Source: Cryptomeria japonica
Lineage: Eukaryota; Streptophyta; Pinopsida; Cupressales; Cupressaceae
Direction: 5' to 3'
Length of the DNA: 64,000 nt
Assembly (NCBI RefSeq): GCF_030272615.1
Contig: NC_081410.1
Location: 286,687,957 to 286,751,956 of the forward strand
Under the pieces are notes generated by a model. The model was not told the DNA's origin and searched no databases. It worked only from the letters and a program-made list of their open reading frames with translations. Positions 11,302 to 24,000 of the stretch are shown here, piece after piece. Made by a program: the position numbers and the translations under genes. Within the stretch, counting starts at the first letter, position 1. Each line of letters opens with the position of its first letter.

Positions 11302-13465
11302 ATCTTCATAATTGACTTTATTTACATTGACAAATTGATCCCCCATTGGGGTGCAAAAAGTGCTAAGGACCAAAGTGACCGTCGCTATGGTCCTATCAAA
11401 TTAGGAGCTCCTTCTAGGAATAAGTCTGAATGCTCTTATAATCCTCAAATCCAAGTTTGTGGCTCAATCTGACGACTATAGCTCACTGTTCATGCATAAT
11501 TACTTCAATTTCAGTGTGTTTTGCCCTAATTTCAGCATCTTCAACAAATCAATTCAACTCAAGGGAAAGAAGAGGCTCGTCTAAGATCCTTGGAATTTGA
11601 TCAACATTTAGACCTCTTAGGTTTAGCTCTATCAAATTCCTATATTTCCCTAATGTAATGGTACCTAAGTAAAAATTAGATATTTTTATCCTTCATATGA
11701 TAGAAACCCTAATTTTTCACCCATTACACCTCTAATCTTATCAACATGATCATATAATTTGTCAAGTTTATCCTAAGCTTCCTTGATTGTCTTACACTTA
11801 TCAATGTGAAAGATAAGATTAGGAGATACACATTTTCTCAATGTTCCAAAAGCTATAAAACTTTTGATGAGCCATTCCATTTAGAAATTAGGAAAATTTA
11901 AATATGTGGGTTTTGAAATTGTGTCATCAATATAATGATTTAGGCCAATTTTCATTAGTTTACTCCGTGCATTAATTTTCAAAGTTGCATAGTTATGTGG
12001 AGTTAAGAGTAGAAATTTAGGAGAACCCATAACTGAAAATGAAAGAGCACAAGCAAGTAGATCAAAAACACAAACATCAAGAGAGATCCCCCACCCTCTT
12101 TTCACTCAATCAATAATGCCCCCCCCCCCAAAAAAAAAAAAGACTGTGGAACTTTATAAATTAGTGCATTTACAGTGCTGGAGTTTTTCCAGTGTTTTAC
12201 AATGTCCAAATGTGGACTCAAATACTGAAGATACAATAAATCTCAAAATGAGAACCTCAAAATAGCGCCAATGTGTAGTGCTCAAAAAAATATTAATTTT
12301 CAAAAAAAAGAAGCACCTCAATCTGAGGTCATATGTGAAAGTTGCATCTGTTTGAAGTTAGAAAAACTAGCATTGTCCTTTAGATTTGAAATTAGAAAAC
12401 TTGATTTTAGGGAAATTTGGATTAGTTGAGTAAAAAATGATTCCACCACTGCAATGCCTATGAAATTCTATCTTGAATAAAAAAATGCACTAAAAAACAC
12501 CTTTGTATGCATGAGAATGGGTTATTGTTTTAATGGATTATACCTGAGAATGGGTTATTTGAAGTTCAATTGTAAAATTGAAAACTTCGTTGGAGAGGGG
12601 GTTAAAAAATTGCAAATATGAACCTGCACCAAATTTAGTTAAGCTGCTACTAAATTTAGAATGTCCCTAAATATGGTTTAACCACTAGTTGATTTTGAAG
12701 TCCCACCAAATTTGAATAGTGTCAGATAAAATAAATCCTCCACCAATTTTAGAACTATTCTTGCTAAATTTGAAACCTCTGCTAAAACTAGTGAAATCAC
12801 CAAAAACAACTAAAAAGATAGGAACACTGCTAAAATTTTTGCCAAATTGGCACAAAGGCTAAGATTGGGAGGTTGTCGCACAGAGGCCAAAGTATAGATG
12901 CACAAGTAATTTTTTTTTTAAATTTTTTAAAAAAGTATATATTAAAAAAATTATATGGAGGGTTGAAGCCTCTTTGGGATCCCACGACCTTTACAAGTAG
13001 TGTGGGCTTTATCCCACGCTGCAGGGGGTGTCGGGTCCAATCCTTGTGTACCTCCTGGTACAAGGGCCTATATGACCTCTACAAGTTTGTCTGTACCTTT
13101 GTACCAATAAGCTTTTTTTTTTTTTTTTCAAAAAATGTTTATAATATAATAAACATTTTATAATAAACATTTTTTGAAAAAACTTTTTATAATGAAATTA
13201 TTGGGATTTTTTTTAATAAAAATATAATATTTAAAAAAATAAATAAAAATTCGTACCGTCAGTAGGTGGGGCCATAATGTCCTGCCCATAATTTTTTTTT
13301 GCCTCGAATTTGATTTTCAGCAAAAATATAGAGTATCTTATATCAAAATTCATCTATCCAACCATTTTGACTCGATGGTGATGTCCTTTTTAGCTGAAAA
13401 TGCACCCAACAAAAGCTTAATGTTTAATTTCTCCCAAATTTGAGAAGGGGCTTGTAGATTTGGAA
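11302..13465. other. unassigned AT-rich stretch
   Basis: No credible gene is seen. If the copia-type primer site at 13466 is real, the right part of this stretch would be the inner sequence of that minus-strand element, yet no gag or pol frame can be read. There is a C11/A12 homopolymer junction at about 12119-12141. Confidence 0.45.
12957..13178. repeat. GC-richer island followed by poly-T and a hairpin
   Basis: 12957-13090 is clearly GC-richer than its surroundings and has a local dyad (GTGTGGG/CCCACGC). A 16-base T run follows (13113-13128). Then a hairpin has arms TTCAAAAAATGTTTA (13127-13141) and TAAACATTTTTTGAA (13164-13178). It could be a small non-autonomous element; no target duplication was found. 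Confidence 0.35.
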
Positions 13466-13477
13466 GCTTTGATACCA
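13466..13477 (-). promoter_or_regulatory. primer-binding site of a minus-strand copia-type element
   Basis: On the minus strand TCTAACA is followed at once by TGGTATCAAAGC, the usual LTR-end plus tRNA-iMet site arrangement. Confidence 0.65.
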
Positions 13478-13798
13478 TGTTAGAGTCACTGAAGGACTCA
13501 ATCTCCCAGGATCACCTACAAAACCAAGATCAACCTTCTACACGAAAGCAACAATGAGGATGAAATGTTGGAATATGGCTCAATAACAATATAATAATAT
13601 TATCACACTTAAAATGATACGATATTGATCAAGACTCCCTTGTAATGACTGGGTTGACATGGACTCATTTGAATTAACTCATAAGGGAGAGGTGAGTGGT
13701 AATTATATAGGAAAATGTAAGCATATGATTCCAAAAGGAGTAATAACTCCCAAATAATCAAATTAGGTTGGAGTTTTACCAACTTGAAAATGTCAAAC
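13478..13798 (-). repeat. copia-type LTR, U5-side part
   Basis: In minus orientation the sequence runs to TCTAACA at 13478. It includes CTATATAATT near 13693-13705 as a possible TATA box. The LTR is interrupted at 13798 by the composite copia element; the rest is at 41852-41985. Confidence 0.5.
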
Positions 13799-15129
13799 TC
13801 TTGGATATTATAGTTGTTGGAATGTGTTGTTGTGATTGATGTCGACATATTCTTGTGTTGCAAAGAATTGGTGTATTGCAGAGAATTATTTAGGTGATTT
13901 ACTGTAGATTTGCTAATGCGGTTTAATGGGTTTTGAGATACTTATCTCTAGTTGATTCAGTATGAGTTTCATGATGTTATGTGGAGATTTGGTCAAGTTA
14001 TGTGATCTGATGTGATGGTTGGTTTTTATGTTAACTCTATGTTGCAGAAGTGGTATTTGATCTATATTTCTCGAGAATGATTATATCTTGAGTTGTGGAT
14101 TTTGGAGAGTGTTTGGGACGTTCATGTGTTTCCTCTGATCAGATGGCTCATGATTTGAAACTTCGCAAGCATATCTTTCAGTTTGTTAGTTGGTGTTGTT
14201 GAGCTTCGATGATGTAATAATGATGATTCTTTCTATTCAAGGTGTTGTGGTGATTGTGGTGGAATTCACATTGCTTCTTGATGTTCCTTCATCATGTTCT
14301 ATGCATTTTGGTGGTCGATATTAATCATGGTGTACGTTATTGAATATTTTATTGGTTTGGTGGTATTCTTCATGTTATGCAACATATTCGGTGGTCTAGC
14401 ATGTTGCAGATGATCTCGGTGAATTATTTGATGGTATTTCATGTCCGAGGATTTGATTTGGGTCTGTGATATGTCCATGCCAACATTGTATTAGTCTGGT
14501 TATGGATTTATATATTATGTGATATAATTTTATAATTAGGTTATATGTGATGAGTTGACCTTAAGGTTAAGGTTGATAATTTATATAAATAAGTGTTGTA
14601 ATCATGCAACTTGTGTGTTTGCAAATTGTATGAGAGTATTATATGTGTGACCAATAGAATTTATCTTTCAGTAGTAGAGAAGAGTAGAGAAGTGTTGTTG
14701 TGCAGACAATGTGCTTAACTGAAACTGTAATCAGGCATTTGGAGATGTTATTCATTCAATTCATGTAATTCAGATTGTTGTCTGATCTTTCTATGGCAAT
14801 GAGCCTTCCTTGGGTTTTGAGCCCTTCTTTTTTTTGAGTAATGAGCTCTAGGTAGTGTGCCTGAATGCATGTGCATTCCCCATTGTAATATTTGCACATA
14901 CTACTACATAGTATCATCTTATTGTGGGTAGGTTCCCACAGTGGCTTTTCCCTTGACCGAGTTTCCCATGTAAAAAAATCATTGTGTTATGTTTGTTGTT
15001 AATGTGGTGTTTATCTTTTCTATTGTTTTTCTTAATCAGATCCAAAGTTAAGGTTAATTTTTTTGAGTTTGGTGAAAACTGATTCACCCCCCTCAATTTT
15101 CCTACATTGTTGCTGCCTTCCTACCAATA
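13799..15129 (+). repeat. composite copia LTR 1
   Basis: The LTR is 1,331 bp. The start reads TCTTGGATATTA (TG changed to TC) and the end CCAATA (from CCAACA). A TATA box TATATAAATA is at 14582-14591. The end region has TTCCCATGTAAAAAAATC and TTCACCCCCCTCAATTTTC, the conserved tail of copia LTRs in this window. Confidence 0.85.
14582..14591 (+). promoter_or_regulatory. LTR 1 TATA box
   Basis: TATATAAATA sits about 215 bases after the LTR midpoint. The same place in LTR 2 has TATAAATAAG (35441-35450). LTR 3 has the weakened GTAAAATAAG. Confidence 0.6.
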
Positions 15130-15131
15130 AT

Positions 15132-15143
15132 TGGTATCTAAAC
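15132..15143 (+). promoter_or_regulatory. composite primer-binding site 1, degenerate
   Basis: TGGTATCTAAAC stands right after LTR 1, where copy 2 has TGGTATCAAAGC. Confidence 0.75.
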
Positions 15144-15185
15144 TACATCCTCTGGAAGGAGCTTGACCGCTTGGGGAGATTTGGG

Positions 15186-18100
15186 ATGAAAGCTATTGTT
15201 TTCAAGAAGGAGATTCCAAGATTTGATTGAACTAATTACTCTATATGGAAGAACCGGATGGAAGCTCACTTGAACTGTCTTAGACAAGATTATTGGAAGA
15301 TTACAAAGAATGCATACATTGTTCCTTTGAATGGTCCTATTACTATAGCCGAGATCAAAGATGTTCAACATAATATAATAGCTAAGGAAGCATTGTTGAA
15401 TGCCTTGACTAATGCAAAGATGAATAAAGTGATGGGATTGTAGACTACACATGAGATTTGGTAGAAACTAGAAAACTTGTATGAAGGAGATAAACATGTG
15501 AAAGCTGCTAAATTGAAAAGCTTGAAAGGAAAGTATAAGATACTGAAGATGGGGGAAGATGAAAATATTTCATTCTTTATGGCTAAAGTGAATGATCTTG
15601 TGTTGAACATCAGATATGCCAGTGGAGTTCTTGAAGAGGGTGAGATTATGGCTAAAGTGTTGAGATCTTTGCCTCCTGCTTATAAAAATAAATTTGTTGC
15701 TATTGATGATATCCGGAATGTGACAACTATGACAAGAGATATGCTAGTTGGTAAGCTTCCTACTTTTGAATTGAGCAAACTTGGTGAATCACATGGTAAA
15801 ATTGAGACTAAATTTAAAGCTACTGTATCCGGGAAGTATAAGTATGATTCGGGAGAAAGTTCAACTAGGGTTTCCAGTTATTAAACAGAATTGAGAGAGA
15901 TGGAAGAATAAGAAAGAGAATTGGTAGAGCTTGAAGCACTTATTGCGAGAAGATTGCCTAAGGGAGCCAGTAAGTATGAAGGGAAGTTACCTTTGAAAAA
16001 AAATTCATGCAATAAGCTAGGTCATTTTTCTTCTAGGTGTCCTGAAAGAGCAGAAAGATTGTCAAAGTATGATAAGCCTTACAAGCCTAACTGGAAGTAT
16101 AGATATCAAAAGAAGTGTTATTATGCTGTTGATGAAGGTGTGGTGGATGATGAGTCTGAGAAAGGGAATTTAGAAGATGAATCTATATTCATTGCTATCA
16201 AGGAAGATGATCCAGTATCTATTGATTCTACAAGCTGTATTATTGAAGAGAAAGATTTGGCTGCTAAAATTGATGAGAAAGATGAATGGATGATTGATAG
16301 TAATTGTTCACATCACATGATTTTTTATAAAGGTATATTTCTGAATATAGAGAAGTATGATGGCAGTGTAGTAAGATTTGGAGACAATAAATCTTGTGTA
16401 ATCCATGGTAGATGTTCTATTTCTCTTGATGGTAAGCATAATACTGATGATGTTTTATATGTTGAAGGTTTGAAGCATAATCTTTTGAGTGTTGGACATA
16501 TGGTTAATAATGGATATGATTTACAATTCAAGAATGGGAAATGTAAGATCTTGAATAGCTCTGGTACTAAGATTAAAGGTAATATCTTTCTTTTGAATGC
16601 TAATGAGAAAAGTTGTTTGATTGCTCAAATTAATGAGAGTTTTTGGCATGGAAGAATGTGTCATGTTAACTTTGACTGCATGATTAAGATAAGTTCTACT
16701 CAGTCTATTAGAAATTTACGTAAGCTAGTGAAGCCTACTAATCCAATGTGTAAAGAATGTCAATTTGGAAAGCAAACAATAATTTCATTCAAGAGAAAAA
16801 TGTATACATCTAATGGATTATTAAATCTTGTGCATACTGATTTATGTCGACCGTCTAGAGTGAGAAGCTTGCAGGGAGATAGATACTTTATGTTGCTGAT
16901 TGATGACTATTCTAGGATGATGTGGGTCACTTTTGTAAGGGAGAAATCTGAAGCACTAGAGAAAGAGACAAGATTGAAGCTGAAATATCTGAGATCTGAC
17001 AGAGGTGGAGAATTTACCTCCAGTGATTTTATTTCCTTTTGTGAAGACATGGAATTAGAAGACAGTTATCTGCTCCAAGAACACCTCAGTAGAATGGAGT
17101 TGTCGAAAGGAAAAACAAAACAGTTTTGGATGCTACTAGAACTATGATGGTTGAAGGAAATGTTCTGCATATCTATTGGAGAGAAGTTGTTAGCACTATT
17201 GTATACATATTCAACCAGGTGCACATAAAAGGTGGTTTTGGTAAGACTCCTTATGAGCTATGGTCTGTCATGTTCCTACAATTAGATATTCCAGATTCTT
17301 TGGAAGCAAATGTTATATCAAAAGAGATGAGGATATAGGAAAATTTGATGCAAGATGTGATGAAGGAATCTTTTTAGGATATTCTATTAAGAGAAAATCC
17401 TACCGGTGTTATGACAAGAGACTAAAAAAGATAGTGGAAAGTGCGAATGTGAAGGTTGATGAGAATCATGAGAAGCAAATCAAAGCATGCAGATATGAGT
17501 CTGATGATTAGGATGTTACTTCAAAATAAGTGCAGACTCTGAACTTATGAAGTAGAGTAATCCAGAAGAGATAATAATTCAAGATGTTGTTGAAGAAGTT
17601 CAAGAGACTGAAAATCAAAACAATCAGAAGACCCCTAGGTATGTAAGATTAAATCATTCATAAAATCATATTATTGGTGATAAAAATAAAGGTGTGATGA
17701 CTAGGAGATGGATTGTGTCTGAAAAACATGTTTGATTTCTAAAATTGAGCCAAAATATGTTGTTGAAGTTTGTAAAGATGAAAATTGTATAAAAGCTATG
17801 GAAGAAGAGTTAGATCAGATTGAGAAGAACAAAACATGGGAATTTGTTCCAAGACCTAAGGACAAGAATGTTATTGGTACTAAATGGATATTCCAAAATA
17901 AGTTGAATGAATATGGACACATTTTTAGAAACAAAGCAAGACTGGTATGTAAGGGATATTCACAAATGGAAGGTATTGATTTTGAGGAGAATTTTTCTTC
18001 GGTAGCTAGAATTGAAGGTGTAAGAGTATTTCTTGCATATGTTGCTCATAAGAAATTCAAGGTATATCAGATGGATATGAAGTTAGCCTTTTTGAATGGT

Positions 18101-18966
18101 GAATTGGAAGAGGAAGTTGACATTGAGAAATCAGATGGATTTTCATTGATAGATGAGGATGACATGGTATGCAGATTGAAGAAAGAATTGTATGGACTTA
18201 AAGAAGCCCCTAGAGCTTGGTATGCTTGATTGGATAGATATTTGATGAAGTTGGGATTTTGTAAAGGTATTGCTAATAGTAAATTGTATTTCAATATTGA
18301 TAATGATAATATTTTGATTGTTTAAGTCTTTGTTGATGACATTTATTTTGGAGCAAATGATGATTTGAGTAAGAAATTTGTTGATGATATGCAAAAAGAA
18401 TTTGTGATGTCTATGATAGGTGAGATGAAATTCTTTCTGAGATTGCAAATTACATAGATTGATAAAGGCATTTTCATATCTAAATCTAAGTATGTGAAGG
18501 AATTGCTAAAAAAGTTTGGTTTAGATGATTCCAAACCTATTGGAACTCCTATAGTGACTGGATATAAGATGATAAAAGATGATGAATATCTGAAAGCTAG
18601 CCAAACCTTAAATAGATCTATGATTTGTAGAATTCTATATTTGACTCAAACTAGACCTAAAATTATGAATGTTGTATGTCTTGTTGCAAGATTTCAAGTT
18701 GATCCTAAATAAAGTCATTTTATTTTTGTAAAGAGGATATTCAAATATTTGAAGGGAACAGTTGATTATGGTCTGTGGTATCTGAAGGATGATGATTTCA
18801 TTTTAAATTCTTATACTAATGTTGATTGAGTAGGTGACGTTGATCACTAGAAGAGCACTACTAGTGGAGCATTCTTTTTGGGAAATAATTTGGTTGCTTG
18901 GACAAGTAAGAAGCAAGAGATGTTATTTCTTTATCTATTGCAGAAGTTGAATACATTGTTGTTCTG
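15186..18966 (+). pseudogene. copia gag-pol, first copy, broken
   Basis: From ATG 15186 one frame runs to 17147, interrupted only by stops, then shifts several times up to 18966. Gag (15186-15890) has the UBN2-like LKSLKGKYKILKMGEDE. The zinc knuckle has lost its first Cys (SCNKLGHFSSRC). The protease motif is DSNCSHHM, with DSG changed to DSN. The integrase HHCC region (HGRMCHVNFD...CKEC) and core (HTDLC, DDYSRMMW, SDRGGEF) follow, with about a dozen residues missing between SEALEK and ETRLK. RT shows [24 protein letters not shown] and FVDDI. RNase H ends at the LINE junction. Downstream pieces are at 27229-27418 and 34091-34266. Not functional. Confidence 0.9.
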
Positions 18967-19124
18967 ATTGATTGAAAAATAGGTTTTAAGGACCCAAAAC
19001 CATTACAACATAGTTAGAAAGAAAGCTGAGAAAAAAGAGTCCACATACAGAGCGTCTAGTCAAAAGACCAGCGAATAGAAAAAACAGCTAAACAACAAAA
19101 AACAACAAAGAACCCAAGGAGACA
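18967..19124 (-). other. LINE 3' untranslated region
   Basis: In LINE orientation it is T-rich and ends with GGGTCCTTAAAACC and CAATCAATCAG. It follows the stop of the extra ORF without any break, so that ORF appears to be inside the LINE transcript. Confidence 0.5.
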
Positions 19125-20849
19125 CTACATAGTAATTTTCTTTAGCAGATCCTCTGCCTTAGTCACCAGCTCATCATAGGTCGCCCCAACTACTTTTAGC
19201 TCCTCTAGGTCCTTATTCACTTTCTTTTCTTTCCTCTTTCCATGGGTGTGGGTTCTGGGACCTTGGACTTCCCCTGTTCCTTCTGCATCCAAGTCAATTT
19301 CCTGGGTTTCCTTTTCATCATCAAGCTTGCTGATGAGGGTATGGGTGTTGTTGGCTAAGATTTTCAAAATGCTGAGGCTCTGCTCCGCAATGTTCTTGAG
19401 GCACTCCTCTATCTTGTCCACTTTGGCGACTATGTCCGAGAGCGTTTTTTCACTAGTTTCCTCCAAGGTTTTTCTATCCTGTATCTCCTTTTCAATTTTC
19501 TCAAACTGGGGATTAAAGGCATCTCTGATGTCTTCCGCTTTAGCAATTGTGTTCTTTAGATCTTCAATATAATCGGCCATAGTGTTCCCCTCTCTAATGT
19601 TAATGGTCTCCAAGATTAGGACTCTATTGCAGAGCTTTTTGTACTCATCCGCAGTTTTCATATTCCCATCAATAAGCCATTCTATGGTTTTCATAAAACC
19701 CTTCAAGGCCTCGGGAGGAGGACCAGGAGAAGGAGTCACTTTTCTAGGGGTTATCTGTTCATCTTTAGAGATATGGAGGGCAGAAATAGTGTCGGCAGCC
19801 CTGAGAGTCTCCTCCATAGTCTCCATATCCAGGCTTTGTTCAGCTTCCAGGGTCCTTGTTTGCTTGTCCTCTTCCAGTTCCTTGCCGATCTCCTCCGGTT
19901 CTTTGCCAGTCTCCTCTGTTTTCTTTTGCTTCTTCCTGGGTTGGGCTTGGTTCTTACTTTTTTCCTTCAGCACCCCCTTAGGGTTCTTCCTATCCTCAGG
20001 GAAATCAGAGTACTCTTCTTTCAAAGAAATACTAATCAAGGGTTTGCTTTGGGGTTTTTTGCTCTTAGAAGAAGAGGGTCTTGATTTCCTCTTCATACTA
20101 CTCTCATACTCTGAGTCATTAGAGCTTTCCTCATTATCAGTTGAGGAATCATTGTCTGATTCCTCCTCATCCGAGAAATCAAAATCAGACATTTCTTCTT
20201 CCGAATCCATAGAGAGCTACATTCGGTTGATTTTACTGGCCTTTAAATGGTCATAAATGAGGACCATAAGTCCCTGGTGCATTGCAGTATCACCCCGAGG
20301 ATTTTCTTTATAGGCTTTTAGGGAGGCATTCATAGAATAGAGAAAGAAGTAAGGGAAATTCACCTTATCATTATGCCTAAAATGATTTAAGATGATAAAA
20401 TGATACCCATATACTTTCGTAAACCTACCATCTAGAGTTATATACCTCATTAAAACAAAGAGAATTTCTCGCCAGGGTTTTGCAAAAGCCCTAGGCGGGT
20501 AATAGGTTTTACTCAACTTTACTAGTCTTTTCTTCTCTTTCTCTATGACTAGGTACCTTTCAATGGCTTCCCTACTGACCTTCCTGTCTCTGTAGAAGTT
20601 GTAGCCCTCCCTTTTGAGTCTCATAGCTTTAGCTATTAAATCTTTGTCAATTTCCACCAGTTGGTCGCCCATTTTAAGCATGCCCTTCTTCCAATTTTTG
20701 TAGAAGAAGCTAGTTATCTTTCCATCACGGCCATGGAATCTCTTAATGAAGCTCGAAAGACCACCCTTTTGCAAAATTTCCCACACCTCTTCTTTTTGTT
20801 TCCACTCCTTGCAACTGCTTGGCTCATATCTTCTCCTATTTCCGCCCAT
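19125..20849 (-). pseudogene. LINE-associated ORF3: domain protein with acidic/coiled-coil tail, one in-frame stop
   Basis: The first ATG in frame is 20849 (MGGNRRRYEPSSCKEW). One in-frame TAG at 20217-20219 divides about 575 codons; downstream the frame continues to 19125. Part 1 (about 210 residues) is globular: FHGRDGKITSFFYKNW, LKMGDQLVEIDKDLIAKAM, and an aromatic region with PWREILFVLMRYITLDGR. The D..V.ID.D.I..A..L...G pattern recalls the ITxEAVxAMIGLP segment of E1/E3 ORF2. Part 2 begins MDSEEEMSDFDFSDEEESD, very acidic, then a Lys/Glu-rich linker and coiled coils. It is not a standard L1 protein. Capture of a host or element gene, or a lineage-specific LINE ORF, are both possible. Confidence 0.65.
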
Positions 20850-21060
20850 GGTGTCATTTCTCACAGCCAAGTTTAGATTATAGAACTAGTGAAACAGAAA
20901 GCTTTTTGAAGTTAAAACAAAAACCCAGAAAGCATGCGTAGCATTAATGATTTGATGGGTTATAACGCATGTTCTGCTAGCTTTGATGTTATAATGAGTA
21001 ATTCCCTCATTATCAAAGTAACTCGAAGTGCTTACTTCAGTACTTATCATAATTGCCCTA
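20850..21060 (-). other. spacer between LINE ORF2 and ORF3
   Basis: About 210 bases separate the RNase H stop from the first ATG of ORF3. There is no poly-A/T run or repeat boundary in it, which argues against ORF3 being a separate element joined by chance. A 70-codon minus-strand frame (21098-20886) overlaps it but has no recognisable features. Confidence 0.4.
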
Positions 21061-24000
21061 TCAATCAAAAGTCTTTGGAGTACTTCGATATCTTTCATTA
21101 ATTATGATTTTTCTAACATCTTCAGGGAGATCGCTCTCACTTGTCCATGTGGTAATAGTCTCCTTCGTAACCGCCATGTTTGCAGCCCAATCAACAGAAT
21201 AGTTGGCCTCCCAATAAATATGGGATATGTGGCATTTTTTGAAGGTTCTAATGATATCAATGGCAGAAAAAATTATATTGTGAATCGACCAAGAGGGCTT
21301 TGAGGTCCCATTGAGACACTTAATTATATTATTGGAATCCCCTTCTATCCAGAGATAGGAATAGTTCCATTTTTTGGTTAGAATAATGCCTTGAAGGGCT
21401 GCCATAGCTTTCACTTTATGATTGGTTTGAATGCCAATAGGGACAACAATCATACCTTTGCAAATGCCTTTGTTGTCTCTGAGAATAGCTCCATAGCCTA
21501 AGGGACTTGGGTTTCCTTTGGCTGCTCCATCAAAATTGATTTTGAGCCAACCTTGGGGAGAGGTTTGCCATTTAACTTCAAGCCTTTTATTGTAGCTGAT
21601 ATTATGACCATCAGTGATCTTCATATTCGAAGCTCTTAAGATGTTTGACTCCAAGGAGTTGTTAGAGTAACAAGAGACCTCCATAGTTCCCATATTTTCC
21701 TAAATAGCCCTTTGAATTTTTTGAAAAACAATGTCTTGATTTAAGGACACACCTGAATATTCGGTTGTTTCTTTCCTTCCAAAGACCCCACAAAATGTGT
21801 GGAAGAGAGAGCTGCCACATACATCTCAAAAAAGAGTTGGTCCAATGAATTTTCCAGGAAGAGAACAAATCTCTGATATTACTGGGAAACACCCAAGCTA
21901 GACTAAATCTCTTGAGGAAGCTTTCCCAAACAGAGGTTGAGAAAGAATAGTGGAGGGAAAGATGGTCCACTGACTCTTCCTCTTGAAAGCACAGCACACA
22001 CCTATTTGGAAGGGCAAAACCTCTGCATTTAAGGTTGTCAATAGTAAGGATCTTATTCTGGAGAATAGTCCAGAAGAACAAATTGATTTTGGGAGTGAGA
22101 CCTTTTAACCAAGCTTTAGACCAGAAGGGATTCATAGGAGGGGAGGGAGAGAGGATACAATACATCGAAGATACAGTAAAAATACCTTTGGGGTTATATT
22201 TCTAGATCAGGGAATCCTCTTCCTTATTCAGCCAAATAGCAGACAATTGGGTTTTGAGCTTAGAGAGATTGGGATGAATACTATCAATGTTCTACCAGTT
22301 GTTCCCATCCCAGTAATCTACCACTAAGGTACCAAAAGAGCCAATACAGGAGGGGGCATGGGAAGCCCACTCATAGAAATCCATAAGGGGTTTGTCAAAA
22401 AGCCAGGGATCCTCCCAGAATCTAACTTTTTTGCCATTTCCAAGTTTCCATGTCACACCTTTAGCAATCACATCTTTACATTTAGAAACATGGTTCCAGA
22501 TATGGGATCCATTTATGCTAAGATCCGAATTAAGAAAAGAAGAAAGAGAAGAGGATAGAAGGGAATACTTACTTCTCCAAATTTTGCACCATAAAATTAG
22601 AGTGAAACCATCTCCAAGCTTGTTTAGACAAGAAAGCTTCATTTAAAGTGTGAATCCTCCTGAGCCCCAGACCACCTTTGCTTTTTGGCTTGCAGACCTG
22701 ATCCCATGCCGCCAAGGACATTCTTTGTTTTTCCTCAACCCCAGACCATAAGAATCTTCTTTGAATTTTCTCAATAGCTTCAGCATACTTGACTGGAATT
22801 CTAAATAAGCTAAGAGCATAAATGGGGATAGTTTGAAGAGTAGCCTTAATGAGAAGGAGCTTACCAGCTTGACTTAAGAGAGCCCCTTTCCAACCTGCAA
22901 GTTTTTTGTGAAATTTATCAACCAACGAACTCTAATAGGAATCAGGAGGGGCAATCCCCATGGGGAGACCAAGGTAGGTAGCAGGAAGGTCAGCAATCTT
23001 ACACTCTAGAATTCTGCTGATCCTTTGTTGTCTTCTCTCTGGGGTATTAATGAAAAAGACATCACTTTTGGCCCAGTTAATAAGCTACCCTGTAGCAGAA
23101 GCATATTTACACAAGGTACTCTTCAGAACTTTATCTTCTGAGATGCTTGATTCCCCCATAATTATTGTATCATCAACAAATTGCTGGTGTGAACAAATAA
23201 GGTCAGCAGAAGAAGGTTGGAGGCCCTTAAAGGATCCTATCTACACCAAGTTTTCCATGGTCTGACCAAAGCATTTTTCCATAATAATGAAAAGGATGGG
23301 AGAGATAGGATCTCCTTGCCTAAGACCTCTCAAAGCTTGGAAAAAGGTTGAAGGAGAACCATTGACAAGAACAGCAAAGGACATAGAAGTGGTAAGTTGG
23401 GAGAACAGATCCACAACTCTTGGGGCAAACCCAAAGGAAGTGAAAACTTTCTGAAGAAGAGACCAGTCAACCCTATCATAGGCTTTGGAGAGGTCAAGAT
23501 TAAGGATGAGACCCTACTTCTTCACTTTAACAAGAGAGTGAATATTCTCATGAACAGTAATAATGGAATCGAGAATTTGTCTTCTAGGAACAAACCCATT
23601 CTGCTGGTGTTTAATTAAAGCCAGGAGAATAGACAAGAGTCTAGAAGTCAAGACCTTAGATATGATCTTGTAAAAGGAATTGCAGAGGCTAATAGGTTTG
23701 AACTTGTCCAAAGAATCAGCACCTTGAATCTTGGGGATGAGAGCAATAAAAGTACCATTGATTTCCTTCAAGAGTTTTCTATCCCCAAAGAATTCCTTAA
23801 CCCCATTAGCAACATCAGTCCCGATAATGTCCCAAAACTCTTGAAAAAAGAGCATTGGGAAACCATCAGGACTAGGAGCTTTGTTTCCTTTGAAGGAGAA
23901 AACAACATTTTTAATTTCTAAGGTGGAAGGAATGGAAGAGAGAAATACATTAGTTTGGGCATCAATGAGATGAGGAATGTTCTGAAGAAAAAAGGACTGA

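Noticed and set aside
11275-11472. 65-codon plus-strand frame
   Set aside because: Short, overlaps the supposed LTR end, and has no recognisable motif or codon signal.
12957-13080. tRNA gene or SINE in the GC-richer island
   Set aside because: GGGTCCAATCC resembles a B box, but no A box or cloverleaf can be drawn at the right distance.
19582-20256. 224-codon plus-strand frame
   Set aside because: Antisense shadow of LINE ORF3. It is Ser/Leu/Phe-rich and has no start or domain context.
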